Under the pieces are notes generated by a model. That model made no database searches. It was given only the letters and a program-made list of their open reading frames with translations, and had not been told where the DNA came from. This document shows positions 1-5,465 of a stretch of 10,963 bases of DNA, one piece after another. Position 1 is the first letter of the stretch. The number at the start of each line of letters is the position of its first letter. The DNA lies in the NCBI GenBank assembly GCA_029779995.1, contig JAKOZM010000253.1, forward strand, positions 1-10,963. The letters run 5' to 3'. Source of the stretch: Actinomycetes bacterium. Its GTDB lineage: Bacteria > Actinomycetota > Actinomycetes > S36-B12 > UBA10799. The position numbers and the translations under genes were made by a program.

Positions 1-177
1 ACCGGCGGCGGCCGGCCACCCAACTTCGACACCGGGATGTACAGGCGCCGCAACGTCGTCGAACGGTGCTTCAACAGGCTCAAACAATGGCGCGGAATCG
101 CCACCCGCTACGACAAAACCGCCCGCAACTACCGGAGCGGGATCCTGCTGGCCTCGATCGTTCTGTTCTGGTTATGA
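1..177 (+). CDS. IS5-family DDE transposase, C-terminal fragment
   Basis: This is the last 58 codons of a transposase, open at the left edge and ending in TGA at 175-177. The residues NVVERCFNRLKQWRGIATRY (fragment residues 18-37) are the typical C-terminal signature of IS5-family DDE transposases. The glutamate in VVER (residue 21 of the fragment) is the expected third catalytic acid. The tail ending in GILLASIVLFWL is also usual for these proteins. The enzyme would cut and join the element's ends. Whether the 5' part is intact cannot be seen here. The C-terminus itself looks undamaged and reaches a normal stop shortly before the putative inverted repeat. Confidence 0.88.
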   Translation, partial: TGGGRPPNFDTGMYRRRNVVERCFNRLKQWRGIATRYDKTARNYRSGILLASIVLFWL

Positions 178-199
178 ACGATTACCAGACACGCCCTAG
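1..199 (+). mobile_element. Right end of an IS5-like insertion sequence (left part outside the window)
   Basis: The window opens inside a transposase gene that ends at 177. Downstream, the stretch 182-196 read on the minus strand starts GGGCGTGTCTGGTAA, which resembles terminal inverted repeats of actinobacterial IS5-type elements as I remember them. It is followed at 196-199 by CTAG, which fits the YTAR-type 4-bp target duplications of some IS5 groups. The matching left end lies outside the window, so the boundary and the target duplication are inferred, not demonstrated. The next gene starts about 40 bp beyond this end. Confidence 0.6.
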
Positions 200-237
200 G
201 CACGTGTGGCAGGCTAAAGGGGTCGATAGGAGCGGTG

Positions 238-402
238 ATGACGGATAACGAGGACATCAAAGCCAAGATGCGTGAGGCTTTGGACCGCAAGAAGTCGCAC
301 GATTCGGTGGACAACAAGGAGCACTCCAAGGAGAAGGGTCCGAACACCCACGGCCCCGTCAGCGGAGTTCAACTGCATCGTCGGAAAGCGGGCGGGTCCT
401 GA
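238..402 (+). CDS. Small DUF5302-family protein
   Basis: This 54-residue basic/acidic protein starts MTDNEDIKAKMREALDRKK and ends GPVSGVQLHRRKAGGS. The layout is an acidic start, a short amphipathic helix with REALDRKK, a charged low-complexity middle, an HGP motif (residues 38-40), and a C-terminal Arg/Lys-rich RRKAGGS tail. It matches the small DUF5302 family of Actinomycetota, whose function is unknown to me. The start ATG at 238 has a good ribosome binding site, AGGAG at 228-232. There is no signal peptide or membrane segment, so it should be cytoplasmic. The last 34 bp overlap, in antisense, the 3' end of the diguanylate cyclase gene. The insertion sequence ends only about 40 bp upstream, so the native promoter may have been displaced. 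Confidence 0.78.
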   Translation: MTDNEDIKAKMREALDRKKSHDSVDNKEHSKEKGPNTHGPVSGVQLHRRKAGGS

Positions 403-1337
403 CGAAGGCGGCCTTTGCGTTCGTACATCATCCGGTCAGCCGCGTCGATCGCCGTGGCGAGGTCGACGCCGGGGGCCCAGTCGACCGACCCGTGACTGAC
501 GCGGGTGGGAAGTTGCGCTTTGATGCGTTGCATCACTGCATCCGCTTCGGTGCGGGTCCCGTTCAGGACCAGGATGAACTCGTCACCGCCGATCCGCGCT
601 ACCAGATCCTCGGCGCGAAGGTGGCCCTGCAGTGACGCTGCCAAATCGCGCAGCAGCTGATCCCCGGCCAGATGGCCGTGCGAGTCGTTGTAGATCTTGA
701 AGGCATCCAGATCGACGAACACCACCGATAGGGCTGTCTTGTTGCGCTGCGCCACAGCCTGCAAAAGAGTGGCCTGGTCGGCCAACCCCAATCGGTTGAG
801 GGTGCCGGTCAGTGGATCGCGGCGCGAGACGTCACGAACCTGGGTGATGAGGTTGCGCACGACGGTGGTCGTGCCGACCACCATGAGGACGATGGCCGGT
901 CCCAGCCAGGCCCCGATCGGCAGCGGATTCACCACCAGCGCGACCAGATACGCCGCACCTGCGATGGCGAGCCAGACGTTGACCCGCATCGGCGCGAGGG
1001 CGAACGCGGAGAAAATCCCGAGGACGAGCAACTCTAGGCCGTCGAGAACCTGCATCTGGGGCCGTGGAGTGCCAGCGGTATGCGCCACCAGCGCAAGCGT
1101 GCTGACGTATAACGACGTCTCGAAAGCGGTTGCTGACAGCCGATCGGCCAGGAGCCAGTTGATCCCTGCCAACGCCAGCCACGCCACTGCGGACACGCCG
1201 GCGAGGAGGTTCTCAGCGCCACCCGCGGCGAGGAAAGGAACAATCACCAATCCCGCTAGGGCTTGAAAGGCGGCCAGCAGACGGAAATGGGGGAAAGCAG
1301 AACTCATCAGGGCAGCGTGTACCCCGACTGCTCGCAC
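369..1337 (-). CDS. Membrane-anchored diguanylate cyclase (GGDEF domain)
   Basis: This 322-residue protein should make cyclic di-GMP from two GTP at the cytoplasmic membrane. Residues ~20-163 are very hydrophobic and can form about five or six transmembrane helices, a MASE-like sensor region that I cannot assign to a named family. The catalytic domain follows at ~170-312. It has RDPLTGTLNR (173-182), FVDLDAFKIYND (207-218), GH..GD (221-226) and an intact GGDEF active site (250-254). RAED at 241-244 lies exactly five residues before GGDEF, the position of the RxxD product-inhibition site, so feedback control by c-di-GMP is likely. The start given is a GTG at 1335-1337. An ATG at 1305-1307 (residue 11) is an equally good or better start, since neither has a clear Shine-Dalgarno. 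No EAL domain is present. Confidence 0.9.
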   Translation of the reverse strand: MRAVGVHAALMSSAFPHFRLLAAFQALAGLVIVPFLAAGGAENLLAGVSAVAWLALAGINWLLADRLSATAFETSLYVSTLALVAHTAGTPRPQMQVLDGLELLVLGIFSAFALAPMRVNVWLAIAGAAYLVALVVNPLPIGAWLGPAIVLMVVGTTTVVRNLITQVRDVSRRDPLTGTLNRLGLADQATLLQAVAQRNKTALSVVFVDLDAFKIYNDSHGHLAGDQLLRDLAASLQGHLRAEDLVARIGGDEFILVLNGTRTEADAVMQRIKAQLPTRVSHGSVDWAPGVDLATAIDAADRMMYERKGRLRQDPPAFRRCS

Positions 1338-1381
1338 CTATGCGGGGGCAGACGGCGAAGGCGGAAGGAAACTTCTGGTGA

Positions 1382-1409
1382 TTGTCGACTTGTGCCAACC
1401 TGGCACAGT
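1382..1409 (+). promoter_or_regulatory. Putative promoter and palindromic operator of the DoxX-like gene
   Basis: A perfect inverted repeat, TGTGCCA-ACC-TGGCACA, lies at 1391-1407. It sits between a possible -35 (TTGTCG, 1382-1387) and a possible -10 (CACAGT, 1404-1409, a weak match to TANNNT), with a 16-bp spacer. The -10 ends 6 nt before GTG 1416, the same spacing as at the two clearer leaderless promoters in this window. A repressor bound to the palindrome would block RNA polymerase. The palindrome is seen directly. The promoter and the regulator are inferred, and no cognate regulator gene is adjacent. Confidence 0.4.
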
Positions 1410-1415
1410 GGACCC

Positions 1416-1838
1416 GTGGCTGCCACAGTGGGTCGATGGGTGCTGGCGCTGCTGCTGGCGGTGGCCGGGCTCGGGCACTTCCTGGCTTGGGAGTCGTTCC
1501 TGGCCCAGGTGCCCCCCTGGATGCCCGCGCCACGCGCCGTCATCGCAGTGTCCGGGGTCATTGAACTCGCCTTCGCTGCGGCCCTCGTCGCAGCGTCCCG
1601 GTGGCGCGTGCAGGTCGGCTGGCTACTGGCGGCGTTCTTCGTGGCCATCTTCCCCGGCAACGTCTCGCAGTTCCTCACGGGTCAAGCAGCGTTCGGCCTC
1701 GACTCAGATGTCGCGCGCGCCGTGCGCCTGCTGTTCCAGCCGTTACTGGTGGTCTGGGCGCTGTGGTGCACCGGCGCATGGCGGGCCTGGCGCCATCACG
1801 ATGCCAGCAGCGTCGGCGTGTCTGATGCTTCTTCCTAG
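1416..1838 (+). CDS. DoxX-like integral membrane protein
   Basis: This is a 140-residue membrane protein with four predicted helices, at about 6-24, 41-60, 66-86 and 103-122. The family signs are AGLGHF in helix 1 (17-22), SGVIEL at the start of helix 2 (46-51) and IFPGNVSQF late in helix 3 (78-86), which corresponds to the FPAN motif of DoxX/DoxX-like proteins. Members are small membrane proteins sometimes linked to redox or thiol stress. No reaction can be assigned here. The frame is open further upstream to 1263, but that part is Arg-rich and antisense to the cyclase gene, so I start at GTG 1416, just before helix 1. GTG 1428 is an alternative. The gene is divergent from the cyclase gene and shares no obvious operon. 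Confidence 0.75.
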   Translation: MAATVGRWVLALLLAVAGLGHFLAWESFLAQVPPWMPAPRAVIAVSGVIELAFAAALVAASRWRVQVGWLLAAFFVAIFPGNVSQFLTGQAAFGLDSDVARAVRLLFQPLLVVWALWCTGAWRAWRHHDASSVGVSDASS

Positions 1839-2258
1839 CCAGAGCATCACACTGGCGCAGGATGACGGCGCACGGCCCTTGCGGGCGCTCTTGTCGTGTC
1901 GAGTGGTGATCCCACACCGTTCCGGCTGAAGGCCATGCCACGGGCGTTGGTTGGCCGGCCTGTGCCTCGGTCCAATCCGTGCGGCCCCCGGTCGCGCTGG
2001 AGGTCCCGCTATTGACATGTTTGGCTGCGCCGGGTGTGGGGTGGCCGCTTGGCGGGGGAGGATGTCAGTGGCGGGGACTTTTTGTGCGTCCCACGGACAT
2101 GTTCAAACTCGCGGCCCGGGTGGTCCCGCCCGATCACCGCCGATCAGATCCGCGGCGCGGCCTTCTCAGAGGAGGCCCCGCCGGGTTGCACCACCAGACG
2201 CGAGGCGAAAGGGAGTCAGTGCGCAAGCCCTCATCAGCACGCCGGGAGTTGGCGGAAG
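1839..2258. other. 420-bp intergenic region between convergent genes, no convincing gene
   Basis: The region lies between the stops of the DoxX-like gene (+) and the NYN gene (-). Open frames across it are short and Gly/Pro/Arg-rich, with no recognisable protein features. It holds an isolated TTGACA (2012-2017) with no -10 at a suitable distance, a duplicated GACATGTT (2014-2021 and 2096-2103), the 8-bp palindrome GGCCGGCC (1953-1960) and the strong hairpin listed separately. It could be a decayed gene or mobile element remnant. I found no tRNA or known RNA fold by eye. Confidence 0.45.
2159..2177 (-). terminator. Hairpin, possible terminator of the SARP-NYN operon
   Basis: GGCCTTCT and AGAGGAGGCC form an 8-bp stem with a 3-nt loop (CAG). 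The stem has one G-T pairing on the strand shown. It lies about 80 bp beyond the stop of the NYN gene and between two convergent genes, where a terminator is expected. No T-run follows on either strand, which is not unusual in high-GC actinobacteria but leaves the call uncertain. Confidence 0.35.
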
Positions 2259-3020
2259 CTATTTGGCGCGCACGTAGATGTCGCGCTGGCGGGAGCCCTG
2301 GTCCTGGCGCTCCTCGGTCTGGAACAGGTCGGTGCGTGATCGCACCAGGTCCGACAGCTTCTTGTAGCCATACAGCCGGGGATCGAAGTCCGGCTGCAGT
2401 TTGACCAGGTAACTGCCGAACGTGCCCAGGTTGGCCCAGCCGGCGTCGTCCACCGACTGTTCCAGCGCTGACATCACGAACTTCTTCGGGAACGGGGTCT
2501 CGTCGGACGTGTCGGTCTTCTTCGGGGCCTGCTTGGGGCCCGGGCTCGACTGCGTGGCGTCCGCCTCCCGCAGGACCTCGACGAAGACGAACCGGTGGCA
2601 GGCATTGCGGAATGCCTCGGGGGTCTTGCGTTCGCCGAAGCCGTAGACCATCAGCCCGGCTTCGCGCAGGCGGGTGGCGAGCCCCGTGAAGTCGCTGTCG
2701 CTGGTGACCAGGCAGAACCCGTCGAAGTTGCCGGTATACAGCAGGTCCATCGCGTCGATGATCAGGGTGCTGTCGGTGGCGTTCTTGCCTCGCGAGTAGG
2801 CGAACTGCTGGACGGGCTTGATGGCGTTGCGTTGCAGGACCTTCTTCCATCCGGCGCTGGTGGGCGCCGTGAAGTCACCGTAGATCCGCCGCACGATCGC
2901 ATCCCCGAAGCGGGCGACCTCAGCCAGCAGATCCTCGATCACCGACGCCTGGGCGTTGTCGGCGTCAATGAGCACGGCCAAGCGCAGGTGGCCCTCGTCA
3001 GTGGAGCGTTCACGTGTCAC
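2259..3020 (-). CDS. NYN (LabA/PIN-like) domain protein with C-terminal OST-HTH/LOTUS domain
   Basis: This is a 253-residue cytoplasmic protein. Residues 12-150 form a NYN domain: LAVLIDADNAQ (14-24), RRIYGDF (44-50), KNATDSTLIIDAMDLL (79-94) and LVTSDSDF (104-111). These supply the acidic residues (D19, D21, D83, D89, D108, D110) expected for metal-dependent RNA cleavage in this PIN-related fold. After a charged linker (~151-175), residues ~176-250 match an OST-HTH/LOTUS RNA-binding module, including FVMSALEQ and GWANLGTFGSYLVK, ending RDIYVRAK. NYN-LOTUS proteins are predicted RNA-processing or degrading enzymes; the substrate is unknown. The GTG start at 3018-3020 lies 27 nt after the SARP stop on the same strand, so the two are probably cotranscribed. 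A CACTGT hexamer 6 nt before the GTG might allow a separate leaderless transcript, but this is weak. Confidence 0.87.
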   Translation of the reverse strand: MTRERSTDEGHLRLAVLIDADNAQASVIEDLLAEVARFGDAIVRRIYGDFTAPTSAGWKKVLQRNAIKPVQQFAYSRGKNATDSTLIIDAMDLLYTGNFDGFCLVTSDSDFTGLATRLREAGLMVYGFGERKTPEAFRNACHRFVFVEVLREADATQSSPGPKQAPKKTDTSDETPFPKKFVMSALEQSVDDAGWANLGTFGSYLVKLQPDFDPRLYGYKKLSDLVRSRTDLFQTEERQDQGSRQRDIYVRAK

Positions 3021-3047
3021 AGTCCTACAGTGCCAGACGCCGTCGAC

Positions 3048-3749
3048 TCAGCCGGCGTGCTGCCGGACCCCGTCGAGCAGGCGGACAGTCTGCAGTGAGG
3101 GCTCGACGCCCAGTTCCGTGAGCAGCAACGTGCGGCATCGCTGATAGGCGCGCACCGCCGCCGCGTGGTCGCTGGCCGCGACATGGATGCCGATGACCGC
3201 GCGATGCGTGACCTCGCGCAGTGGCTCGATGGCGATGCTGCGCCGTGCCACCTGCAGTGCGCGGCCGAACTCGCGATCCTTGACCAACTGGTAGATCTCG
3301 ACGTCCAGGTGCTGAAGGTGCACCTCGCGCAGTCTCTCTCGCTCGGCCACCAGCCACTCGTCGTCCCAGCCGGGAAGCAACTCGCCGTCGGGAGTCCGGT
3401 GATCGCCGATATCGACGTGGACGGCCTGTGCGAGCTCCACGGTCCTTGACCCGGCCGACACCAGGTCCGCCGCCTGGTTGCACCGCCAGATGCAGGTGCG
3501 CAGGCAGGCCAGCGCCTTCTCCGGCGCGGCGTCTGGCCACAAGCATCCGGCGGCGCTGGAGCGAGTGCGACGCCCGTGCAGGGCCAACAGGGCCAGCAGG
3601 CGTTCACACCCCGGAGGCAATGCGACCGATCGCGCCCCAACCTGCACGCCAAACGCGTTCAGCAAGGACAGCTGGACCGGTGGAGCCGGCAAAAACGCGA
3701 GCAGCAGTGGATCTCTGCCGTCATCGCTGAAGGTGCCCGTCTTCGTCAT
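3048..3749 (-). CDS. SARP/AfsR-type transcriptional activator (winged helix + BTAD)
   Basis: This 233-residue protein has the two-domain plan of small SARP activators. Residues ~26-115 look like an OmpR-type winged-helix DNA-binding domain (VQLSLLNAFGVQVGARSVAL, then LLALLALHGRRTRSSAAGCLWPDAAPEKALACLRTCIWR). Residues ~130-228 are a bacterial transcriptional activation domain (BTAD) with helical repeats, ending in the hallmark RAYQRCRTLLLTELGVEPS (200-218). It lacks the NB-ARC and TPR parts of large AfsR homologues. SARPs bind direct heptamer repeats and recruit RNA polymerase, often at biosynthetic gene clusters. None is visible here. The gene precedes the NYN gene by 27 nt and is divergent from the secreted repeat protein, with a candidate SARP operator between them. 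The start is ATG 3747-3749, preceded by a weak AGG-type ribosome site. Confidence 0.88.
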   Translation of the reverse strand: MTKTGTFSDDGRDPLLLAFLPAPPVQLSLLNAFGVQVGARSVALPPGCERLLALLALHGRRTRSSAAGCLWPDAAPEKALACLRTCIWRCNQAADLVSAGSRTVELAQAVHVDIGDHRTPDGELLPGWDDEWLVAERERLREVHLQHLDVEIYQLVKDREFGRALQVARRSIAIEPLREVTHRAVIGIHVAASDHAAAVRAYQRCRTLLLTELGVEPSLQTVRLLDGVRQHAG

Positions 3750-3773
3750 CGCTCAACCTGTCTCGGCCCCGCT

Positions 3774-3779
3774 CGTCAC
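3774..3779 (-). promoter_or_regulatory. Possible inverted SARP half-site near the SARP gene
   Basis: CGTCAC here reads GTGACG on the minus strand, matching six of seven bases of the GTGACGC heptamer found at 3820 and 3831. It lies about 25 bp upstream of the SARP start codon and could support autoregulation. A six-base match occurs easily by chance. Confidence 0.2.
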
Positions 3780-3819
3780 CAGTCTGCGCACCTTGCCAGC
3801 AATGACGCAAGACCCACTC

Positions 3820-3850
3820 GTGACGCCGTGGTGACGCTGGGCAGTAAGGC
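3820..3850 (+). promoter_or_regulatory. Candidate SARP operator (11-bp direct repeats) and -10 of the secreted repeat protein gene
   Basis: GTGACGC occurs at 3820-3826 and again at 3831-3837, giving two 7-mers with a 4-bp gap and exactly 11-bp periodicity. A third TGACGC is at 3803-3808, out of phase. Known SARP sites are heptamer direct repeats with 11-bp spacing that end about 8 bp before the -10. Here TAAGGC (3845-3850) begins 7 bp after the second repeat. This would put a transcription start near 3857 and leave about 46 nt of leader before ATG 3903. An inverted repeat, GGGCAG-TAAGG-CTGCCC (3839-3855), covers the same -10 and might be a separate repressor site or a hairpin. Binding by the neighbouring SARP is inferred from the geometry and position. 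Confidence 0.5.
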
Positions 3851-3902
3851 TGCCCTTGCTTGCGGCGTCCGGTGCCGCGGGCCTCATGAAGGCAGGTTGA
3901 AC

Positions 3903-4592
3903 ATGATCACACGGAACTCGCGACTGTTGCCCTCGCCGGCCGTGGTCGCATCACTGGCAATCCTCGGCCTCGGCGTGGCTGGGGTCGCGGCCGCAGCGCC
4001 CACGGAGTCCACCGCACAAGCGGTGAGCAAGGCGAAGGTCAAGAAGATCGCGCGCAATCAGGCCAACAAGGCCATAACGGCCCGTGCTCCCGGGCTCAGT
4101 GTCTTGTCCGCGCAGACGGCCACGCCGGTTGGACCTGCTGGCGGTGATCTGACGGGTACCTACCCCAACCCGGTCATCGGCCCGAACGCGGTCACCACCA
4201 CCAAGATCGCCGACGCGGCGGTCACGACGACCAAACTGGCCGACGCAGCCGTGACCACGACGAAGATCACCGACGCCGCAGTCACCACCACGAAGCTGGC
4301 GGACAATTCTGTGACAAGCGCCAAGATCGTCGACGCGTCGGTGCGGGCTGCCGAAGTCGGCCCGACGCAGTTGGTGTCCAACACCGGACCCATCGCGGCC
4401 AACGGCACTGCCCAATTGGCAGTCGTATGCCCTGCCGGTACCCAGATCCTCAGCGGGGGCGGGACCACCTCCAGTTTCGGCGTGCACATGGTGAGCACCT
4501 TCCAAGTGGGTAATGGCTGGATCGTGGCGTATCAGAACACCACTGCCGCAGCCCAGACGATCACCGCCGCGGCGACCTGCCTGAATGCGTGA
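3903..4592 (+). CDS. Secreted decapeptide-repeat protein
   Basis: This 229-residue protein has a Sec-type signal peptide (MITRNSRLLP, hydrophobic 11-30, cleavage near VAAAAP). A basic helical stretch follows, KAKVKKIARNQANKAITARA (43-62). Next is the linker GGDLTGTYPNP (80-90), a phrase recurrent in surface and tail-fibre-like proteins. Six decapeptide repeats of the form VTTTKIADAA cover residues 97-156, the last one degenerate. The C-terminal domain (157-229) is Gly/Thr-rich and probably beta-structured. Two cysteines, C176 and C226, may form a disulfide outside the cell. It is probably an extracellular or wall-associated fibrous protein; no enzymatic function can be assigned. ATG 3903 is chosen because it opens the signal peptide and has GAAGGCAGG upstream. 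The frame is open further upstream but antisense to the SARP gene. Confidence 0.75.
   Translation: MITRNSRLLPSPAVVASLAILGLGVAGVAAAAPTESTAQAVSKAKVKKIARNQANKAITARAPGLSVLSAQTATPVGPAGGDLTGTYPNPVIGPNAVTTTKIADAAVTTTKLADAAVTTTKITDAAVTTTKLADNSVTSAKIVDASVRAAEVGPTQLVSNTGPIAANGTAQLAVVCPAGTQILSGGGTTSSFGVHMVSTFQVGNGWIVAYQNTTAAAQTITAAATCLNA
4191..4370 (+). repeat. Six tandem 30-bp coding repeats
   Basis: Six consecutive 30-bp units each encode ten residues: VTTTKIADAA, VTTTKLADAA, VTTTKITDAA, VTTTKLADNS, VTSAKIVDAS and VRAAEVGPTQ. The protein is conserved better than the DNA. Most differences among units 1-4 are at third codon positions, so the repeat is old and kept by selection on the protein. Units decay towards the 3' end. 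Confidence 0.85.
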
Positions 4593-4598
4593 GTCGAC

Positions 4599-4856
4599 AT
4601 GATCATCAAAGCCTCTGTGGGGGCATTCACGATGCTGCTGGCGGCCGGGGGACTGCTTGTCAGTGTGCAACCTGCCGCGAGTAGCGTCATACCGGCGGCG
4701 TCGGTGGGCGCGCACGCGGCCGTGCCCCCGGGCCCCGACGCTGACCGGCAAGGATCAGGAATGAGCGACGAGGGCGGACGACCTCCGGTCCCGGATGCGG
4801 TGGCCATGACGGGGCGGTCGCGGGCTGAGCCAATGGCCCCACCCGAGGTGGGCTGA
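4599..4856 (+). CDS. Putative small secreted protein
   Basis: This 85-residue frame starts at ATG 4599, 6 nt after the stop of the repeat protein. The N-terminus (MIIKASVGAFTMLLAAGGLLVSVQPAASS) reads as a signal peptide with likely cleavage after PAA or SS. The rest is Pro/Gly/Asp-rich and has no recognisable fold (PPGPDADRQGSG, then GGRPPVPDAV). There is no clear Shine-Dalgarno, so translation would depend on coupling to the upstream gene. The signal sequence and the close spacing argue for a real gene; the low-complexity tail argues for caution. Confidence 0.45.
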   Translation: MIIKASVGAFTMLLAAGGLLVSVQPAASSVIPAASVGAHAAVPPGPDADRQGSGMSDEGGRPPVPDAVAMTGRSRAEPMAPPEVG

Positions 4857-4890
4857 GCTTCGACGCGCGCCTCAGGCACCCCGAGCGGCG

Positions 4891-4896
4891 TAGTTT
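4891..4896 (+). promoter_or_regulatory. -10 element (TAGTTT) of a leaderless flavodoxin transcript
   Basis: TAGTTT fits the actinobacterial -10 consensus TANNNT and ends 6 nt before GTG 4903. This spacing would start transcription at or next to the start codon, giving a leaderless mRNA. There is no Shine-Dalgarno before the GTG, which agrees with this. No convincing -35 is seen. Confidence 0.6.
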
Positions 4897-4902
4897 GAAG
4901 AA

Positions 4903-5421
4903 GTGCAAGCGCTGGTGGTCTATGAGTCCATGTTCGGGGACAACCGGGACGTGGCCCAGGCCATCGCGAAGGGGCTGGAGTCGGCCGGCGTGACAGCTAC
5001 GGCGGTGGAAGTCGGTGTGGCTCCCGATGTCGTGGGCGACCAGATCAGCCTCGTGGTGGCTGGCTGTCCGAACCATGCTTGGAGCATGCCGCGGCCCACC
5101 ACCCGGGAGACGGCGGCGAAGGCCACCGACGAGCCGTTGGTCAGCCCCGGCCGGGGGATTCGCGAATGGCTGGGTGAGGTGCGGTTGCCGCGCGACGTCA
5201 AGGTGGTCGCTTTCGATACCCGCAGTTCCGCACCGGGTCCGGTGGTCGCGATGGACCACGCATCGAGCGCCGTCGAGAAGCGACTGCTGAAACTCGGTGG
5301 CAAACGGCTGGCCAAGCCGCAGGGGTTCACGGTGGTGGACATGAAAGGGCCGTTGGCTGACGGGGAACTCGATCGGGCACAGGCGTGGGGTGTGGCCCTG
5401 GCCGCGAAGCTGCTGGGCTGA
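4903..5421 (+). CDS. Flavodoxin-domain protein
   Basis: This 172-residue cytoplasmic protein has the flavodoxin fold. The first strand and FMN phosphate loop are ALVVYESMFGDNRDVAQAIA (3-22), matching the (V/I)Y-S-GNT pattern with D13 in place of the more usual glycine-N-T arrangement. The motif CPNHAWSMPRPTTRETA (55-71) is typical of the actinobacterial single-domain flavodoxins (P-H-SMPRP-TR). It should bind FMN and carry one or two electrons, but the partner is unknown. The GTG start at 4903 is fixed by the N-terminal strand and by the -10 six bases upstream. It lies 44 nt before the PLP-enzyme gene, which has its own leaderless-type -10, so cotranscription is possible but not required. Confidence 0.85.
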   Translation: MQALVVYESMFGDNRDVAQAIAKGLESAGVTATAVEVGVAPDVVGDQISLVVAGCPNHAWSMPRPTTRETAAKATDEPLVSPGRGIREWLGEVRLPRDVKVVAFDTRSSAPGPVVAMDHASSAVEKRLLKLGGKRLAKPQGFTVVDMKGPLADGELDRAQAWGVALAAKLLG

Positions 5422-5453
5422 CCGCCGACCCCGCAAGGCGCTGTGCCTGAGCC

Positions 5454-5459
5454 TACGCT
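5454..5459 (+). promoter_or_regulatory. -10 element (TACGCT) of a leaderless transcript for the PLP enzyme operon
   Basis: TACGCT fits TANNNT and ends exactly 6 nt before ATG 5466, the same geometry as the flavodoxin gene's TAGTTT. There is no Shine-Dalgarno, and transcription would begin at the ATG. This also favours ATG 5466 over the in-frame GTG at 5460. No clear -35 is seen. Confidence 0.58.
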
Positions 5460-5465
5460 GTGGCC

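Noticed and set aside
1263..1415. Upstream extension of the DoxX-like protein
   Set aside because: The extra residues are Arg-rich, overlap the diguanylate cyclase N-terminus in antisense, and precede a good start directly before the first membrane helix.
2012..2017. TTGACA as a promoter -35
   Set aside because: There is no -10-like hexamer 16-19 bp away and no gene downstream on that strand.
2219..2404. Short plus-strand frame with a good ribosome site (AAAGGGAG before GTG 2219), starting MRKPSSARRELAEAIW
   Set aside because: The start is attractive, but two thirds of it is antisense to the NYN-LOTUS C-terminus and turns into Gly/Pro/Arg/Ser low complexity.
4191..4370. Tandem 30-bp units as a CRISPR array
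   Set aside because: The units are contiguous with no spacers, stay in frame and are conserved at the protein level.
3048..4592. SARP as sign of an antibiotic biosynthetic cluster
   Set aside because: No polyketide synthase, peptide synthetase or tailoring enzymes are present in the window.
3951..4751. 266-codon minus-strand frame across the secreted proteins
   Set aside because: Its Gly/Arg/Asp repeats are the reverse reading of the decapeptide-repeat DNA; it has no independent features.
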